Source: Halobacillus litoralis (GTDB lineage Bacteria; Bacillota; Bacilli; Bacillales; Halobacillaceae). Taken from it: a DNA stretch of 64,000 nt. The notes beneath the pieces are model-generated. The model saw only the letters and a list, made by a program, of their open reading frames with translations, was not told the DNA's origin and did no database searches. Within the stretch, counting starts at the first letter, position 1. The number at the start of each line of letters is the position of its first letter. A program made the position numbers and the translations under genes. The stretch covers positions 50,697 through 114,696 of the forward strand of contig NZ_JAIVKN010000005.1 in the NCBI RefSeq assembly GCF_020524025.1. The letters are read 5' to 3'. Of the stretch, positions 1-8,351 are shown in pieces.

Positions 1-37
1 TAGAGCTGGAAGGTTTTTTCGTGTTCTTACATAAAGC

Positions 38-820
38 CTACTTGTATAAGTCCGGTCTGCGATCTTGAAAAATTGGAATTTGTTCACGAATGGCTTCTAC
101 CTCTTTAAAATCTATAGATGCATAAAGAATCTCCTCGTCCAATCCTGCTTCAGCTAATACCTCTCCCCATGGGTTAATGACCATGGAATGCCCGCCGAAT
201 GTATTATTGGCATCTGCACCGGCACGATTGCATGCAATAACGAAACATTGATTTTCAATAGCGCGGCTGATTAATAAACTTCTCCAATGATCGATACGTG
301 GTTCCGGCCATTCAGCTACAACAAACAGTCCTCGTGCTCCATTCAGCATATGAGTACGCATCCACTCGGGAAAACGAATATCATAGCAGATGACGCCGGC
401 AAGGGGTACATCCCCCACGGTGAAGTTCCCCTTTGCATCCCCGGACTCCAAATATTTCTCCTCGTCCATTAAGCGGAATAAGTGAGCTTTTCTGTAGTCC
501 AGTACTCTTTCACCGCCCGCATCATAAGCCACCAGTGTATTATAGTAATTTCCGTCTTTCTTTTCAGCGAGGGACCCCGCTATCGTTACTCCGTACCTCA
601 CAGCCTTTTCTTTCATAAGCTGGTGGGAAGGGCCATCCAAGCCTTCGGCAATGTCCTCAAAGCGTGGGAGGTCATACCCTGTCGTCCATAGTTCAGGCAG
701 GAGAATAAACTCACTCCCACTTTGTGCCGCTTCTTCAATTTTAGCAGCCGCCTGCTTCCGGTTTTCTTCTGGATTTCCAAAAGCAATATCCATTTGGATC
801 ATAGCTATTTTACTTGTCAT
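38..820 (-). CDS. Carbon-nitrogen (nitrilase family) hydrolase
   Basis: A 260-aa cytoplasmic amidase of the nitrilase superfamily. The Glu-Lys-Cys triad is visible: E43 in LLPELW, K111 in YRKAHLF and C145 in GVICYDIRFPE. Length and motif spacing match the omega-amidase-like group that includes B. subtilis MtnU (YkrU), which acts on alpha-keto acid amides in methionine salvage. No other salvage gene is adjacent, so the substrate is inferred only from family. The ATG at 820 is preferred over an in-frame TTG three bases upstream because the GAGGTG site lies a better distance from it. It is divergent from lytS. Confidence 0.88.
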   Translation of the reverse strand: MTSKIAMIQMDIAFGNPEENRKQAAAKIEEAAQSGSEFILLPELWTTGYDLPRFEDIAEGLDGPSHQLMKEKAVRYGVTIAGSLAEKKDGNYYNTLVAYDAGGERVLDYRKAHLFRLMDEEKYLESGDAKGNFTVGDVPLAGVICYDIRFPEWMRTHMLNGARGLFVVAEWPEPRIDHWRSLLISRAIENQCFVIACNRAGADANNTFGGHSMVINPWGEVLAEAGLDEEILYASIDFKEVEAIREQIPIFQDRRPDLYK

Positions 821-932
821 CAACTCACCTCATTTCCCACAGTGTATCAAAAAATTCTGACGTTTTCCTGTTTTGTATGGAACAAATATAGGCATGCTAC
901 AATAAAGGAAAAGGTAGAGAGAGGAAAATCTG

Positions 933-2678
933 ATGTTGGAATTGTTTTTACCGATGCTTGAGCGCCTGGGAATTATCGTCACAGTCGCTTTTATTTTTAC
1001 CCGGTTTGGTTTCTTTCGGGAACTGATGGATCAAAAGAGACTGAATCTTAAGCAGCAGTATACAGCCATTGTATTCTTCGGCTTGTTTGGAATCATAGGC
1101 ACGTATACAGGCATTACTTATGATGCAAGCTCCTTCGAATTTGGACGCTGGTCCTATCAACTAGTAGACACGGAGGCGCTTGCTAATTCCAGGGTCATAG
1201 GAATTGTTGCTGCAGGTCTTTTCGGAGGGTACAGAATTGGTGTCGGGGCAGGACTGGTTGCAGGTCTGCACCGATTTGCACTTGGCGGCTTTACAGGCTT
1301 TGCGTGTGGCGTTTCTGCCATCATTGCAGGAATGATTTCTGGGTACTTTCATAAAAAAGATGAACCTTTAAAGCTGAAAAAAGCCTTGCTCGTCGGAGCA
1401 TTAGCGGAAACCGTACAGATGGCGCTGATTCTCTTATTGGCAAGTCCTTTCTCGCAAGCCTGGGCGCTTGTAAAAGAAATTGGCCTTCCTATGATAGTTG
1501 CGAATGGAGTGGGGTCTGCTCTCTTTCTACTGATCATCAGAAACGTGTTAAATGAAGAAGAAAAAGTAGGAGCACTGGAAGCACAGAAAGCTTTGAAATT
1601 AGCAGAATCTACTGTTGCTCATTTAAGAAAAGGATTAACAAGTCATTCAGCAAATAAAGCGTGCCGGATCATTTATGATGAAGTTCAAGTGAGTGCGATT
1701 TCTATGACCAATAAAGAAACGATCCTTGCTCACGTCGGACAGGCAGATGATCACCATCATTTTGGAGAATTGATTCAAACCGATGCCACGAGAGAGGTCA
1801 TTCAGACGGGAAAAAGAGTCATTGCCAGCCATGAGGATATCCAATGTCAGCATAAAGATTGTCCTTTAGGCGCTGCTGTCATTGTTCCGTTGAAAAAGCG
1901 GGAAGAAGTGGTAGGGACTTTAAAATTTTACGTCGCTTCAGAAAAAGAAATATCAAACGTTCTATTGGAGTTGATTCAAGGGTTAAGTGCGCTTCTCAGC
2001 CAGCAGCTGGAGCTTGCTGATGCCGATCGTGCTAAGGAGCTGGCCCGTGAAGCGGAAGTGAAAGCTCTCCAAGCTCAAGTGAACCCGCACTTTTTGTTTA
2101 ATTCCCTTAACGTCATTGTTTCCTTGACCAGGAGTGAGCCTGATAAAGCAAGATCCCTGCTTATTGCGCTTTCCAAATTCTTTAGACAGAACCTTGGTGC
2201 TACCACCAAAACATGGACGTCCCTCAAAGAAGAACTTAAGCATGTGCAAGCCTATTTGTTAATAGAAGAAACGCGGTTTGTCGATCGTCTCCATGTTCAC
2301 TACGAGGTTGATGAATCCGTGTTGTCTGCTAAGATTGCCCCGTTAACCCTGCAGCCATTAGTTGAGAACAGTATTAAACACGGACTTAAGGATCAAGAAG
2401 GGGAAGCGAGTATTTGGATTAGAATAGAGGGAAATAAAACGCAAGTTCAGGTAACCGTAGAGGATAACGGGACAGGCATTGACGCGGATCGGCTTCTTAC
2501 TTTAGGTGAACAATTTGTTTCATCTGACAAGGGAACGGGTTTTGGTCTTTATAATGTCAACAAACGTTTAGAACATATGCATGGGGAACATGCTGCATTG
2601 CAGATTAAGAGCGAGCCTGGTCAAGGGACACGCATTACTTTTTCCCTTCCGCTCCATGAAGAGGAGGAAACGGTATGA
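933..2678 (+). CDS. lytS: LytS-type sensor histidine kinase
   Basis: A 581-aa membrane kinase. Residues 1 to about 200 form the hydrophobic 5TMR-LYT sensor, followed by a GAF-like domain (about 215-355), the His_kinase segment with phospho-acceptor motif QVNPHFLFNSLN near residue 385, and a C-terminal HATPase domain (PLVENSIKHG, then EDNGTGI and GTGFGLYN). The next gene, lytT, overlaps it by an ATGA, so the two form one operon. LytS/BtsS-type kinases in other bacteria respond to extracellular pyruvate. The CstA-family transporter directly downstream makes that role likely here, as inference. ATG start with an AGAGAGGA site. Confidence 0.93.
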   Translation: MLELFLPMLERLGIIVTVAFIFTRFGFFRELMDQKRLNLKQQYTAIVFFGLFGIIGTYTGITYDASSFEFGRWSYQLVDTEALANSRVIGIVAAGLFGGYRIGVGAGLVAGLHRFALGGFTGFACGVSAIIAGMISGYFHKKDEPLKLKKALLVGALAETVQMALILLLASPFSQAWALVKEIGLPMIVANGVGSALFLLIIRNVLNEEEKVGALEAQKALKLAESTVAHLRKGLTSHSANKACRIIYDEVQVSAISMTNKETILAHVGQADDHHHFGELIQTDATREVIQTGKRVIASHEDIQCQHKDCPLGAAVIVPLKKREEVVGTLKFYVASEKEISNVLLELIQGLSALLSQQLELADADRAKELAREAEVKALQAQVNPHFLFNSLNVIVSLTRSEPDKARSLLIALSKFFRQNLGATTKTWTSLKEELKHVQAYLLIEETRFVDRLHVHYEVDESVLSAKIAPLTLQPLVENSIKHGLKDQEGEASIWIRIEGNKTQVQVTVEDNGTGIDADRLLTLGEQFVSSDKGTGFGLYNVNKRLEHMHGEHAALQIKSEPGQGTRITFSLPLHEEEETV

Positions 2679-3409
2679 ATAAACAGATATCGGTTCTTAT
2701 TGTGGACGATGAACGTTTCAGTCGTGAAGAACTTCAGTATTTATTAAAAGCTTTTAACCATATGAATATTGTCGGAGAAGCAGGGTCTGGAGATGAGGCT
2801 GTCATGAAGACGATTCAATTACAGCCGGATGTTCTATTTTTAGATGTAGAAATGCCGAAGATGGACGGGTTGGCTGTAGCCAAAGCCGTCAAAGAGTTAA
2901 AAAAGGTGCCGGAAATTGTTTTTGCTACAGCATATCCGGATTTTGCAGTTGAAGCTTTTAGACATCAGGCGATCGATTATCTGTTAAAGCCATTTGATGA
3001 AGAACAGCTCGCTGAAACCGTTGAAAGAATAGAAGAAAAGTTTCACTTCAAAAAAGAACCCGTATCAAAAGGAATAACACCATCGAAATTAGCCGTCGAA
3101 GTGGAAGATACGATCGAATACTTAGAGCCCGGTGAAATCGTGTATGTGTACAGGGAAGGAAGAGTTACAAAAATTGTCGGGCGGAACAAAGTCTATATAA
3201 CGAGGGACGCTTTAAAAGATGTGGAAAACCGTCTAAAAGGATTTTCTTTTTTTCGGATACATAAAAGTTATCTCGTCAACCTTGACTATATTTATAGACT
3301 GACTCCATGGTTCAACGGGGCTTACCAGCTCGAACTTCAGGGCATGGAAGAAAAACTCTCGGTCAGCCGTAATTATGTTAAAGATTTACGAAAAGAATTA
3401 GAATTGTAA
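2675..3409 (+). CDS. lytT: LytT response regulator (LytTR DNA-binding)
   Basis: A 244-aa regulator with an N-terminal receiver domain (acidic pair D11/D12, phospho-acceptor D57 in FLDVEMPKMDG, DYLLKPF near residue 105) and a C-terminal LytTR domain of about 100 residues (FFRIHKSYLVNLDYI). Such proteins bind 9-bp direct repeats spaced by about 12 bp upstream of weak promoters. Such a repeat lies right after this gene, ahead of cstA. The start overlaps the lytS stop (ATGA) with GAGGAGG upstream, giving translational coupling. The target is therefore probably the adjacent transporter. Confidence 0.94.
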   Translation: MNKQISVLIVDDERFSREELQYLLKAFNHMNIVGEAGSGDEAVMKTIQLQPDVLFLDVEMPKMDGLAVAKAVKELKKVPEIVFATAYPDFAVEAFRHQAIDYLLKPFDEEQLAETVERIEEKFHFKKEPVSKGITPSKLAVEVEDTIEYLEPGEIVYVYREGRVTKIVGRNKVYITRDALKDVENRLKGFSFFRIHKSYLVNLDYIYRLTPWFNGAYQLELQGMEEKLSVSRNYVKDLRKELEL

Positions 3410-3412
3410 AAA

Positions 3413-3440
3413 GCGGGCTGTTTTTCAGTCCGTTTTTTTT
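3413..3440 (+). terminator. Intrinsic terminator of lytST
   Basis: The stem GGGCTG/CAGTCC (one G-U pair) is followed by a run of eight T. It lies just after the lytT stop and separates lytST from cstA. Confidence 0.8.
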
Positions 3441-3473
3441 ACATGTTGAACAAGCAATTTGACATGTCGAACA
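3441..3473 (+). promoter_or_regulatory. Putative LytT binding repeats upstream of cstA
   Basis: ACATGTTGAACA at 3441-3452 recurs as ACATGTCGAACA at 3462-3473, an 11/12 match with a period of exactly 21 bp. LytTR-domain regulators typically read 9-bp direct repeats with 12-bp spacers, which is the same period. The repeats end about 10 bp before a poor -35 (CTTATG at 3483) paired at 17 bp with CATTAT at 3506-3511, as expected for an activator-dependent promoter. The assignment to LytT is inferred from proximity. Confidence 0.6.
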
Positions 3474-3484
3474 CAAAACCTCCT

Positions 3485-3526
3485 TATGTAAGCGATGTCT
3501 TGGTACATTATATGTAAGCGATTACA
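3485..3526 (+). promoter_or_regulatory. Two cre-like CcpA boxes in the cstA promoter
   Basis: TATGTAAGCGAT occurs twice, at 3485-3496 and 3511-3522. The second copy extends to TGTAAGCGATTACA (3513-3526), 13 of 14 positions of the cre consensus TGWAARCGYTWNCW. The first (3487-3500) matches 12 of 14. They flank the presumed -10, which would fit catabolite repression of the transporter by CcpA. Confidence 0.6.
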
Positions 3527-3549
3527 GTATAAAAGAAGGAGGACATACC

Positions 3550-4992
3550 ATGATTACGTTTTTAGTGAGTATTGCCCTTTTAATTGTTGGATACCTTACG
3601 TACGGAAAATATGTCGAACGACAATTTGGAGTTAATCCTAAACGTCAAACGCCTGCCTATTCTCACGGGGATGGTGTCGATTACCTTCCTATGGGAGAAA
3701 AGAGAAATTCATTGATTCAACTGCTTAACATTGCAGGAGTAGGCCCGATATTCGGTCCGATTTTAGGCGCACTTTATGGACCTGTTGCTTTTTTATGGAT
3801 TGTTTTTGGAGCGATATTTGCAGGAGCGGTTCATGATTATTTAACAGGCATGATCTCAATCAGAAACCGCGGGGCTCACCTGCCTGAACTTGCTGGTAAG
3901 TTCCTTGGGAAAGTTATGAAGCACGTAGTTAACGTTTTTGCTATTTTACTTCTTGTACTTGTCGGTACCGTTTTCGTCACAGCGCCTGCCGATCTTTTAC
4001 ACAATATGACAAGCAGCTGGCTTGCTCTGCCGGTTATTCTTGCTGCTATCTTTGCTTATTATCTGCTTGCTACTATGCTTCCTATTGATAAAATCATCGG
4101 GCGGTTCTATCCGGTGTTTGGTGCCTTACTTTTAATTAGTGCGATTGGTGTAGGTGTATCTCTCGTTGTAACAGGAGCACCTATTCCTGAGTTGACACTT
4201 ACGAACATGCACCCAGACAATGCACCAATCTTCCCGCTGTTATTTTTAACGATTTCTTGTGGGGCGCTTTCTGGTTTCCATGCTACCCAGACTCCAATTA
4301 TCTCTAGAACAACGCAGCAAGAGAAACAAGGGCGCCGTATCTTTTATGGAATGATGATTGCTGAAGGGATTATAGCTATGATTTGGGCAGCTGCAGCCAT
4401 GAGCTTGTTTAATGGTTCTGCAGGATTGAATGAAATTTTGGCCAATGGCGGCCCGGCTGCAGTAGTAAGTGAAGTATCTATTGCTATGCTTGGAGCGGTT
4501 GGCGGTACACTTGCCGTGTTAGGTGTTATCATTCTGCCAATTACCTCTGGGGATACAGCTTTCCGTAGTGCTCGTATGATCATTGCTGACTACTTGAAAA
4601 TATCTCAGAAAAAAGTATCCAGCCGAATTTGGATTGCTGTTCCATTGTTTGTTATATCTTTTGTTTTAACAAAGATTGATTTCACATTGTTATGGAGATA
4701 TTTCTCCTGGGCGAATCAGTCAACGGCTGTCATTGCCCTGTGGGTCGGTGCGATGTACCTTTTCTTATCCAGAAAGAATTATTTCATTGCCGCAGTACCT
4801 GCCACATTTATGACTATGGCTACATTCACCTATATCATTAATGCTCCGATTGGTTTTGGACTGCCGTTGAATGTATCCTATATCATCGCTGCTGTTCTGA
4901 CTGTAGCCGTTGTGACTGCCTTTTTCATTGCTGCTAAGCGCAGCCTGAATCAGGATATTCCGCTTGAAGAAGATTTGAGACCAACAGCCTGA
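3550..4992 (+). CDS. cstA: CstA-family transporter (pyruvate or peptide uptake)
   Basis: A 480-aa polytopic membrane protein of the CstA family, short form (E. coli CstA/BtsT are about 700 aa). Conserved stretches include LNIAGVGPIFGPILGALYGP (about 60-80), the HDYLTGMISIRNRG loop, SGFHATQTPIISRTT and ITSGDTAFRSARMIIADYL. In E. coli, BtsT is a pyruvate/H+ symporter induced by the LytS/LytT homologue BtsSR. The same pairing here suggests carbon-overflow scavenging. AAGGAGG precedes the ATG. A LytTR-like repeat and cre-like boxes lie upstream, and a small membrane protein overlaps its stop codon. Confidence 0.9.
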   Translation: MITFLVSIALLIVGYLTYGKYVERQFGVNPKRQTPAYSHGDGVDYLPMGEKRNSLIQLLNIAGVGPIFGPILGALYGPVAFLWIVFGAIFAGAVHDYLTGMISIRNRGAHLPELAGKFLGKVMKHVVNVFAILLLVLVGTVFVTAPADLLHNMTSSWLALPVILAAIFAYYLLATMLPIDKIIGRFYPVFGALLLISAIGVGVSLVVTGAPIPELTLTNMHPDNAPIFPLLFLTISCGALSGFHATQTPIISRTTQQEKQGRRIFYGMMIAEGIIAMIWAAAAMSLFNGSAGLNEILANGGPAAVVSEVSIAMLGAVGGTLAVLGVIILPITSGDTAFRSARMIIADYLKISQKKVSSRIWIAVPLFVISFVLTKIDFTLLWRYFSWANQSTAVIALWVGAMYLFLSRKNYFIAAVPATFMTMATFTYIINAPIGFGLPLNVSYIIAAVLTVAVVTAFFIAAKRSLNQDIPLEEDLRPTA

Positions 4993-5135
4993 TGGGGTGT
5001 TGTCATCCAGACAACAGCAGGCAGGCAGAAGAACTGGAACGGGCAGTCAATGAAAGAGGACGGGACGAAATCCTTCTAGTGGTGAAAATGACCATTCTGC
5101 TCATTACCATTATAATTTTGGTCCTTTTCCTATAA
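4992..5135 (+). CDS. Small membrane protein overlapping the cstA stop (47 aa)
   Basis: The ATG at 4992 shares a base with the cstA stop (TGATG), so translation should be coupled. The predicted 47-aa product has a Cys-Cys pair at residues 3-4, a charged amphipathic stretch (QAEELERAVNERGRDE) and a C-terminal transmembrane helix (about residues 33-47, all Ile/Leu/Val/Thr/Phe). A perfect terminator follows ten bases after its stop. I do not recognise the family. Many cstA genes are followed by a small gene (ybdD/yjiX in E. coli), but the sequence here is different. It is a plausible accessory subunit of the transporter, by position only. Confidence 0.6.
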   Translation: MGCCHPDNSRQAEELERAVNERGRDEILLVVKMTILLITIIILVLFL

Positions 5136-5144
5136 GCGCTGCTG

Positions 5145-5179
5145 AAAAACACCCATTGGTTTAACCAATGGGTGTTTTT
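5145..5179. terminator. Perfect bidirectional terminator after cstA
   Basis: A 17-bp perfect inverted repeat (core AACACCCATTGGTT / AACCAATGGGTGTT) around a single T, with five A before and five T after. Confidence 0.9.
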
Positions 5180-5233
5180 ATGTGTTTTTCTTCAGAAAGA
5201 GAGGGAATGCTCTTAGAGAAAGGAGAGGTGGAA

Positions 5234-5509
5234 ATGGAACGAAATATTCATGAAGCGCAAAACAAATTATATATAGGAAATCAGCAGAACCCGGATGCAC
5301 AGATGATCTTCGAAACGGACCGTGGTACGATGAAAATTTTAAGTACAGAAGTTGCTCCAAAATTAAGAGAGCAGGGAATAGGAAATGAACTAATCGATTA
5401 TGCGGTTAATTATGCGAGAAAACATAAGTTAATGATTGATCCTGTTTGCTCCTTTGCTGGAAAAGTAATGGAAGAGACACCAGAATATCAGGTTGTCTTA
5501 GAGAAGTAG
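5234..5509 (+). CDS. GNAT-like N-acetyltransferase, small NATD1/YjdJ type
   Basis: A 91-aa protein of the short GNAT-related family (Acetyltransf_CG, as in YjdJ and human NATD1). The core shows TEVAPKLREQGIGNELIDYAVNYARKHKLMIDPVCSF, the acetyl-CoA binding loop and following strand. The start is set at ATG 5234 because AGGAGAGGTG precedes it. The longer reading frame from 5168 would begin inside the terminator hairpin. The substrate is unknown. Confidence 0.85.
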   Translation: MERNIHEAQNKLYIGNQQNPDAQMIFETDRGTMKILSTEVAPKLREQGIGNELIDYAVNYARKHKLMIDPVCSFAGKVMEETPEYQVVLEK

Positions 5510-5523
5510 GGGAGGTGTTTGTG

Positions 5524-6006
5524 GTGGTTCAAATCAGGGAACCGGAAGAAAAAGATTTGATGCACTTTACCAGATATGCAATTGATTATATTCATGCGGT
5601 CAATGATGATACGAAAGAGAAGGTAACAAGTGAAGCCGTTAGAGACAGAAAGTATTGGGCTGCAGATCAGTTTTTAGCCGAAAATGGCAGGCAGAAGCTG
5701 CTCGTTGCAGATTTGAATGGTCGAGTCGTCGGCTATGTACTTGGCATCTTGGACCGACAAACAGATCAGGAAGTTTACGGGTACTTGAAAGAGGTGTTCG
5801 TGGATGAATTTTATCGACGGGAGGGCATCGGAACGAAGCTCTGTACGTCTTTATTGTCCTGGATGAAGGAAGAAAAGGCGGAAGTCTTTCAGGTCAGTCT
5901 TCCTTCTTCAAAACATGGGGAAAGTGAGTTTATAGGTGCAATTGGTTTTACCCCTGTAAGCACGCTCTATGAGTATAAAGGGAGTTCAATGCAAAACGAT
6001 CTTTAA
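5524..6006 (+). CDS. GNAT family N-acetyltransferase
   Basis: About 160 aa. A typical GNAT fold is shown by VVGYVLGILD (beta4) and the acetyl-CoA motif EVFVDEFYRREGIGTKLCTSLLSWM. The GTG at 5524 (or 5521) is chosen from the GGGGAGG site overlapping the end of the preceding GNAT gene, 14 bases away, so the two are probably cotranscribed. The acceptor substrate cannot be told. Confidence 0.85.
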   Translation: MVQIREPEEKDLMHFTRYAIDYIHAVNDDTKEKVTSEAVRDRKYWAADQFLAENGRQKLLVADLNGRVVGYVLGILDRQTDQEVYGYLKEVFVDEFYRREGIGTKLCTSLLSWMKEEKAEVFQVSLPSSKHGESEFIGAIGFTPVSTLYEYKGSSMQNDL

Positions 6007-6045
6007 TAAAGAAAGACCGCTATTGTTCAGGAGGAGGAATACCAA

Positions 6046-6927
6046 ATGAAAAAGGCAATGCTTATCGTCAACCCTTCCTCTGGAAAAGAAGAGGCACTGG
6101 ATCATGTGGATGATATCCAGAAGATCTTAGAGGATAAAGATTACCAAGTAGAAGTGGCGCAGACTGAAAAAGAACTGGATGCCACTAAATATTGTCAGGA
6201 TGCCTGCAAAAATGAGATGGACCTTGTTGTATCAATGGGGGGAGATGGGACGTTACATGAGACCATTAATGGAATGGTCGATCAAGAGCACCGTCCTTTG
6301 TTAGGGATTGTTCCCTTAGGTACCGTTAACGACTTTGCAAGGGCTTTAGATATACCGCTGGATATTAAAAAAGCTATTGGTGTCCTTCGTTCCGACCGTT
6401 CTAAAAAAGTGGATATCGGCCGTTTCAATGATGATTATTTCGTTAACATTGTTGCAGCAGGTGCTCTGGCAGAAGCAACTTATGAAGTAAGTCCTGAACA
6501 GAAAACGAGATATGGACCATTGGCTTATATGATGGAGGGCGTCAAGACATTATCTTCAGAAAGCAGCTATCCGATGAAAATTGAATATGATGGAAAGCAG
6601 TGGGAAGGGGAGTCGTTTTTATTTCTAGCTGCTCTTACAAACTCGACCGGGGGTTTTGAGAAGCTGTCCCCTGAAGCTAAAGTAAATGACGGCTTGATTC
6701 ATTGTTATGTTCTGCCGAAAATGAATCTGGTCCGGCTAGGTTCTGTTGTCACATCCATATTAAGAGGAGAATTGAAAAATGAAGGGAATGTAGAGTATTT
6801 TACGGCTCAAAACATCCGCATATCCTCCGAAGAGGACCTGGTGACAAATGTGGATGGGGAAGAAGGAGATCCTCTGCCGGTAGAACTCAAGATTCTACCT
6901 TCTCATATCGAAGTAATTGTTGATTAA
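6046..6927 (+). CDS. Diacylglycerol/lipid kinase (DagK/YegS family)
   Basis: A 293-aa soluble lipid kinase. The nucleotide-binding motif GGDGTLHE lies at 65-72 and PLGTVNDFAR near 95, with the C-terminal beta-sandwich ending in NVDGEEGD. Members phosphorylate diacylglycerol or related lipids at the inner membrane face. A second paralogue lies at 35515-36438. AGGAGGAAT precedes the ATG. It follows the GNAT gene by 39 bases, possibly in the same transcript. Confidence 0.9.
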   Translation: MKKAMLIVNPSSGKEEALDHVDDIQKILEDKDYQVEVAQTEKELDATKYCQDACKNEMDLVVSMGGDGTLHETINGMVDQEHRPLLGIVPLGTVNDFARALDIPLDIKKAIGVLRSDRSKKVDIGRFNDDYFVNIVAAGALAEATYEVSPEQKTRYGPLAYMMEGVKTLSSESSYPMKIEYDGKQWEGESFLFLAALTNSTGGFEKLSPEAKVNDGLIHCYVLPKMNLVRLGSVVTSILRGELKNEGNVEYFTAQNIRISSEEDLVTNVDGEEGDPLPVELKILPSHIEVIVD

Positions 6928-7022
6928 GAATGAGCTGCGGCAAAAGCTGCAGCTTATTTTTATTCGTTGCGGATGATTACAATAAAAAAGTTCATAATAG
7001 GACAAGTCAAAGGTGGGATGAG

Positions 7023-7466
7023 ATGAAAAAAACAGACGTAGAAGATTATTTGCAGGAAGGGATTTATGGAAAGAAGGAAATCAACCCCTCTGAGCGGAGG
7101 CAATACTTGGGTACACTTAGAGAGCGGGTTATTCTTGCGCTTACTAAAGCCCAGGTCATGCAGGAAGAGGGGATACAAGAATTAGCGGGGGAGATGAAGG
7201 CATATAAGGAAGCGAAACTATTGTTAAATGGGGAGGTCAGTTATCGGTTTTTATCTCCTTATAAGGACATGGCTGAACAAGAGGGTATACATCATACGAC
7301 CATTTCAAATCAAGATTCTGAAACGGAATTGGGTGCTGTCCTGACCTTAGAGTATGCGGTTGATAAGCATGATGTTTTTCTTGATAAACAGGAAGAACCG
7401 CCTGAGCACAATCAGGAGAAAGGAATCCTGGATTTTTTTCAATCGTTATTTAAAGAGAAACGATAA
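7023..7466 (+). CDS. yueI: YueI family protein (DUF1694)
   Basis: 147 aa. The N-terminus DYLQEGIYGKKEINPSERR and the following LGTLRERVILALTKAQVM are the hallmark of the B. subtilis YueI family, whose function is unknown. The C-terminal third is acidic and variable and ends in a short hydrophobic helix. The ATG at 7023 with GGTGGGATGAG is used instead of the longer open frame from 6930, whose extra part is not family-like. A strong terminator follows directly. Confidence 0.85.
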   Translation: MKKTDVEDYLQEGIYGKKEINPSERRQYLGTLRERVILALTKAQVMQEEGIQELAGEMKAYKEAKLLLNGEVSYRFLSPYKDMAEQEGIHHTTISNQDSETELGAVLTLEYAVDKHDVFLDKQEEPPEHNQEKGILDFFQSLFKEKR

Positions 7467-7500
7467 ACAAGGCTGCTCATGTGAGCAGCCTTGTTTTTTT
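7467..7500 (+). terminator. Intrinsic terminator after yueI
   Basis: Stem CAAGGCTGCTCA / TGAGCAGCCTTG followed by seven T. Confidence 0.92.
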
Positions 7501-7515
7501 GTATTAAGGGTTTAT

Positions 7516-7704
7516 CTAGGCATTCTTGAAAAGTCGGAAAAGCCCACAAATAAAAAGAGCGAAAGAAAATAATATCATGGCAATATACCCTGCGTAGTAC
7601 AAGAACTGATCGAAGAAGTTATCTCCTGTATCACCTATGCTATACAGGGCATAACCAGCAAGAAGAGCAGCGAGGAAAAGAAATACTTTGTTGTTGCAAT
7701 CCAT
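7516..7704 (-). CDS. Small two-helix membrane protein (62 aa)
   Basis: A 62-aa protein with two hydrophobic helices (about residues 6-22 and 36-57) separated by an acidic loop, GDTGDNFFDQF. It is supported by a near-perfect ribosome site (AAAGGAGGTGG, eight bases before ATG 7704). I do not recognise a family. It is convergent with yueI across the shared terminator and has no close upstream partner. Confidence 0.65.
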   Translation of the reverse strand: MDCNNKVFLFLAALLAGYALYSIGDTGDNFFDQFLYYAGYIAMILFSFALFICGLFRLFKNA

Positions 7705-7902
7705 GGTGTTCCCACCTCCTTTGTACTTTCAATATATGAAGGGTTTTCCCAGTTTATTTGTTTTTAGAAAAATAAAATTCTATTCTCTTCTTATCGAGAA
7801 GAAAATCGTGGAGTATCAATTATTCGGAGTCTAGAAATACAGGAATATAAATGATGGGGTTAGAGGTGAAGGGAAAATAATCTTACTTGAACAGGCCGGA
7901 AA

Positions 7903-8212
7903 TAAAAAATATCCCCTTTGGCAGAACCAAAGGGGGCAGTACTTGTCTTCCATTGGGGGGGAGACGTTCCATGAAATTTACAGGTTATTTTTCCTGGCGG
8001 GGAAAAATTGTAGGGTAATTCAATGTAAAAACAAAAGAAGAGTGTGCTCATGTGAAAAATGAGACCAGAAATCCTATCGAGTAATGAAGTTACAATCGTG
8101 GACAACCAGCACGTGTTGTAACGTTTGAGATAAAGGAATCTCTCTTTTGCTTATTTTATTGTATCACTTTTCTGAGTGTCTTCGCTTTGGGAAAAAAACC
8201 AGTAAAAAACGT
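7903..8212 (-). ncRNA. Candidate structured minus-strand RNA
   Basis: This gene-free stretch has a minus-strand promoter TTGAGA-N17-TATCAT (8247 to 8219), hairpins GAGAT/ATCTC (8129-8144) and CTCAT/ATGAG (8047-8063), and a terminator-like hairpin CCCCTTTGG/CCAAAGGGG (7913-7935) followed on the minus strand by a T-rich run (7901-7912). No convincing coding sequence with a ribosome site was found in it. It could be an sRNA of about 300 nt, but this rests on signals only. Confidence 0.3.
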
Positions 8213-8291
8213 TACTTAATGATAGTTTGAACCAATTTTTTTCTCAAGTTTTGTCTAGTATTGGAAATATGGAAGAAATAACTGGGCTTTA

Positions 8292-8320
8292 TTGTAGGAA
8301 TATGGAGAATCATGTACAAT
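8292..8320 (+). promoter_or_regulatory. Sigma-A-like promoter of cwlQ
   Basis: TTGTAG-N17-TACAAT, ending 31 bases before the cwlQ start codon. Confidence 0.5.
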
Positions 8321-8351
8321 TTAGATAATTAAAGGGGATAGGTGGGAAGTT

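Noticed and set aside
5168..5233. N-terminal extension of the small GNAT-like gene
   Set aside because: It begins inside the cstA terminator hairpin, and the family N-terminus starts at 5234 after a good ribosome site.
7860..8105. 81-codon minus-strand open frame
   Set aside because: It has a TTG start with no ribosome site, no recognisable pattern, and runs through a terminator-like hairpin. The region looks non-coding.
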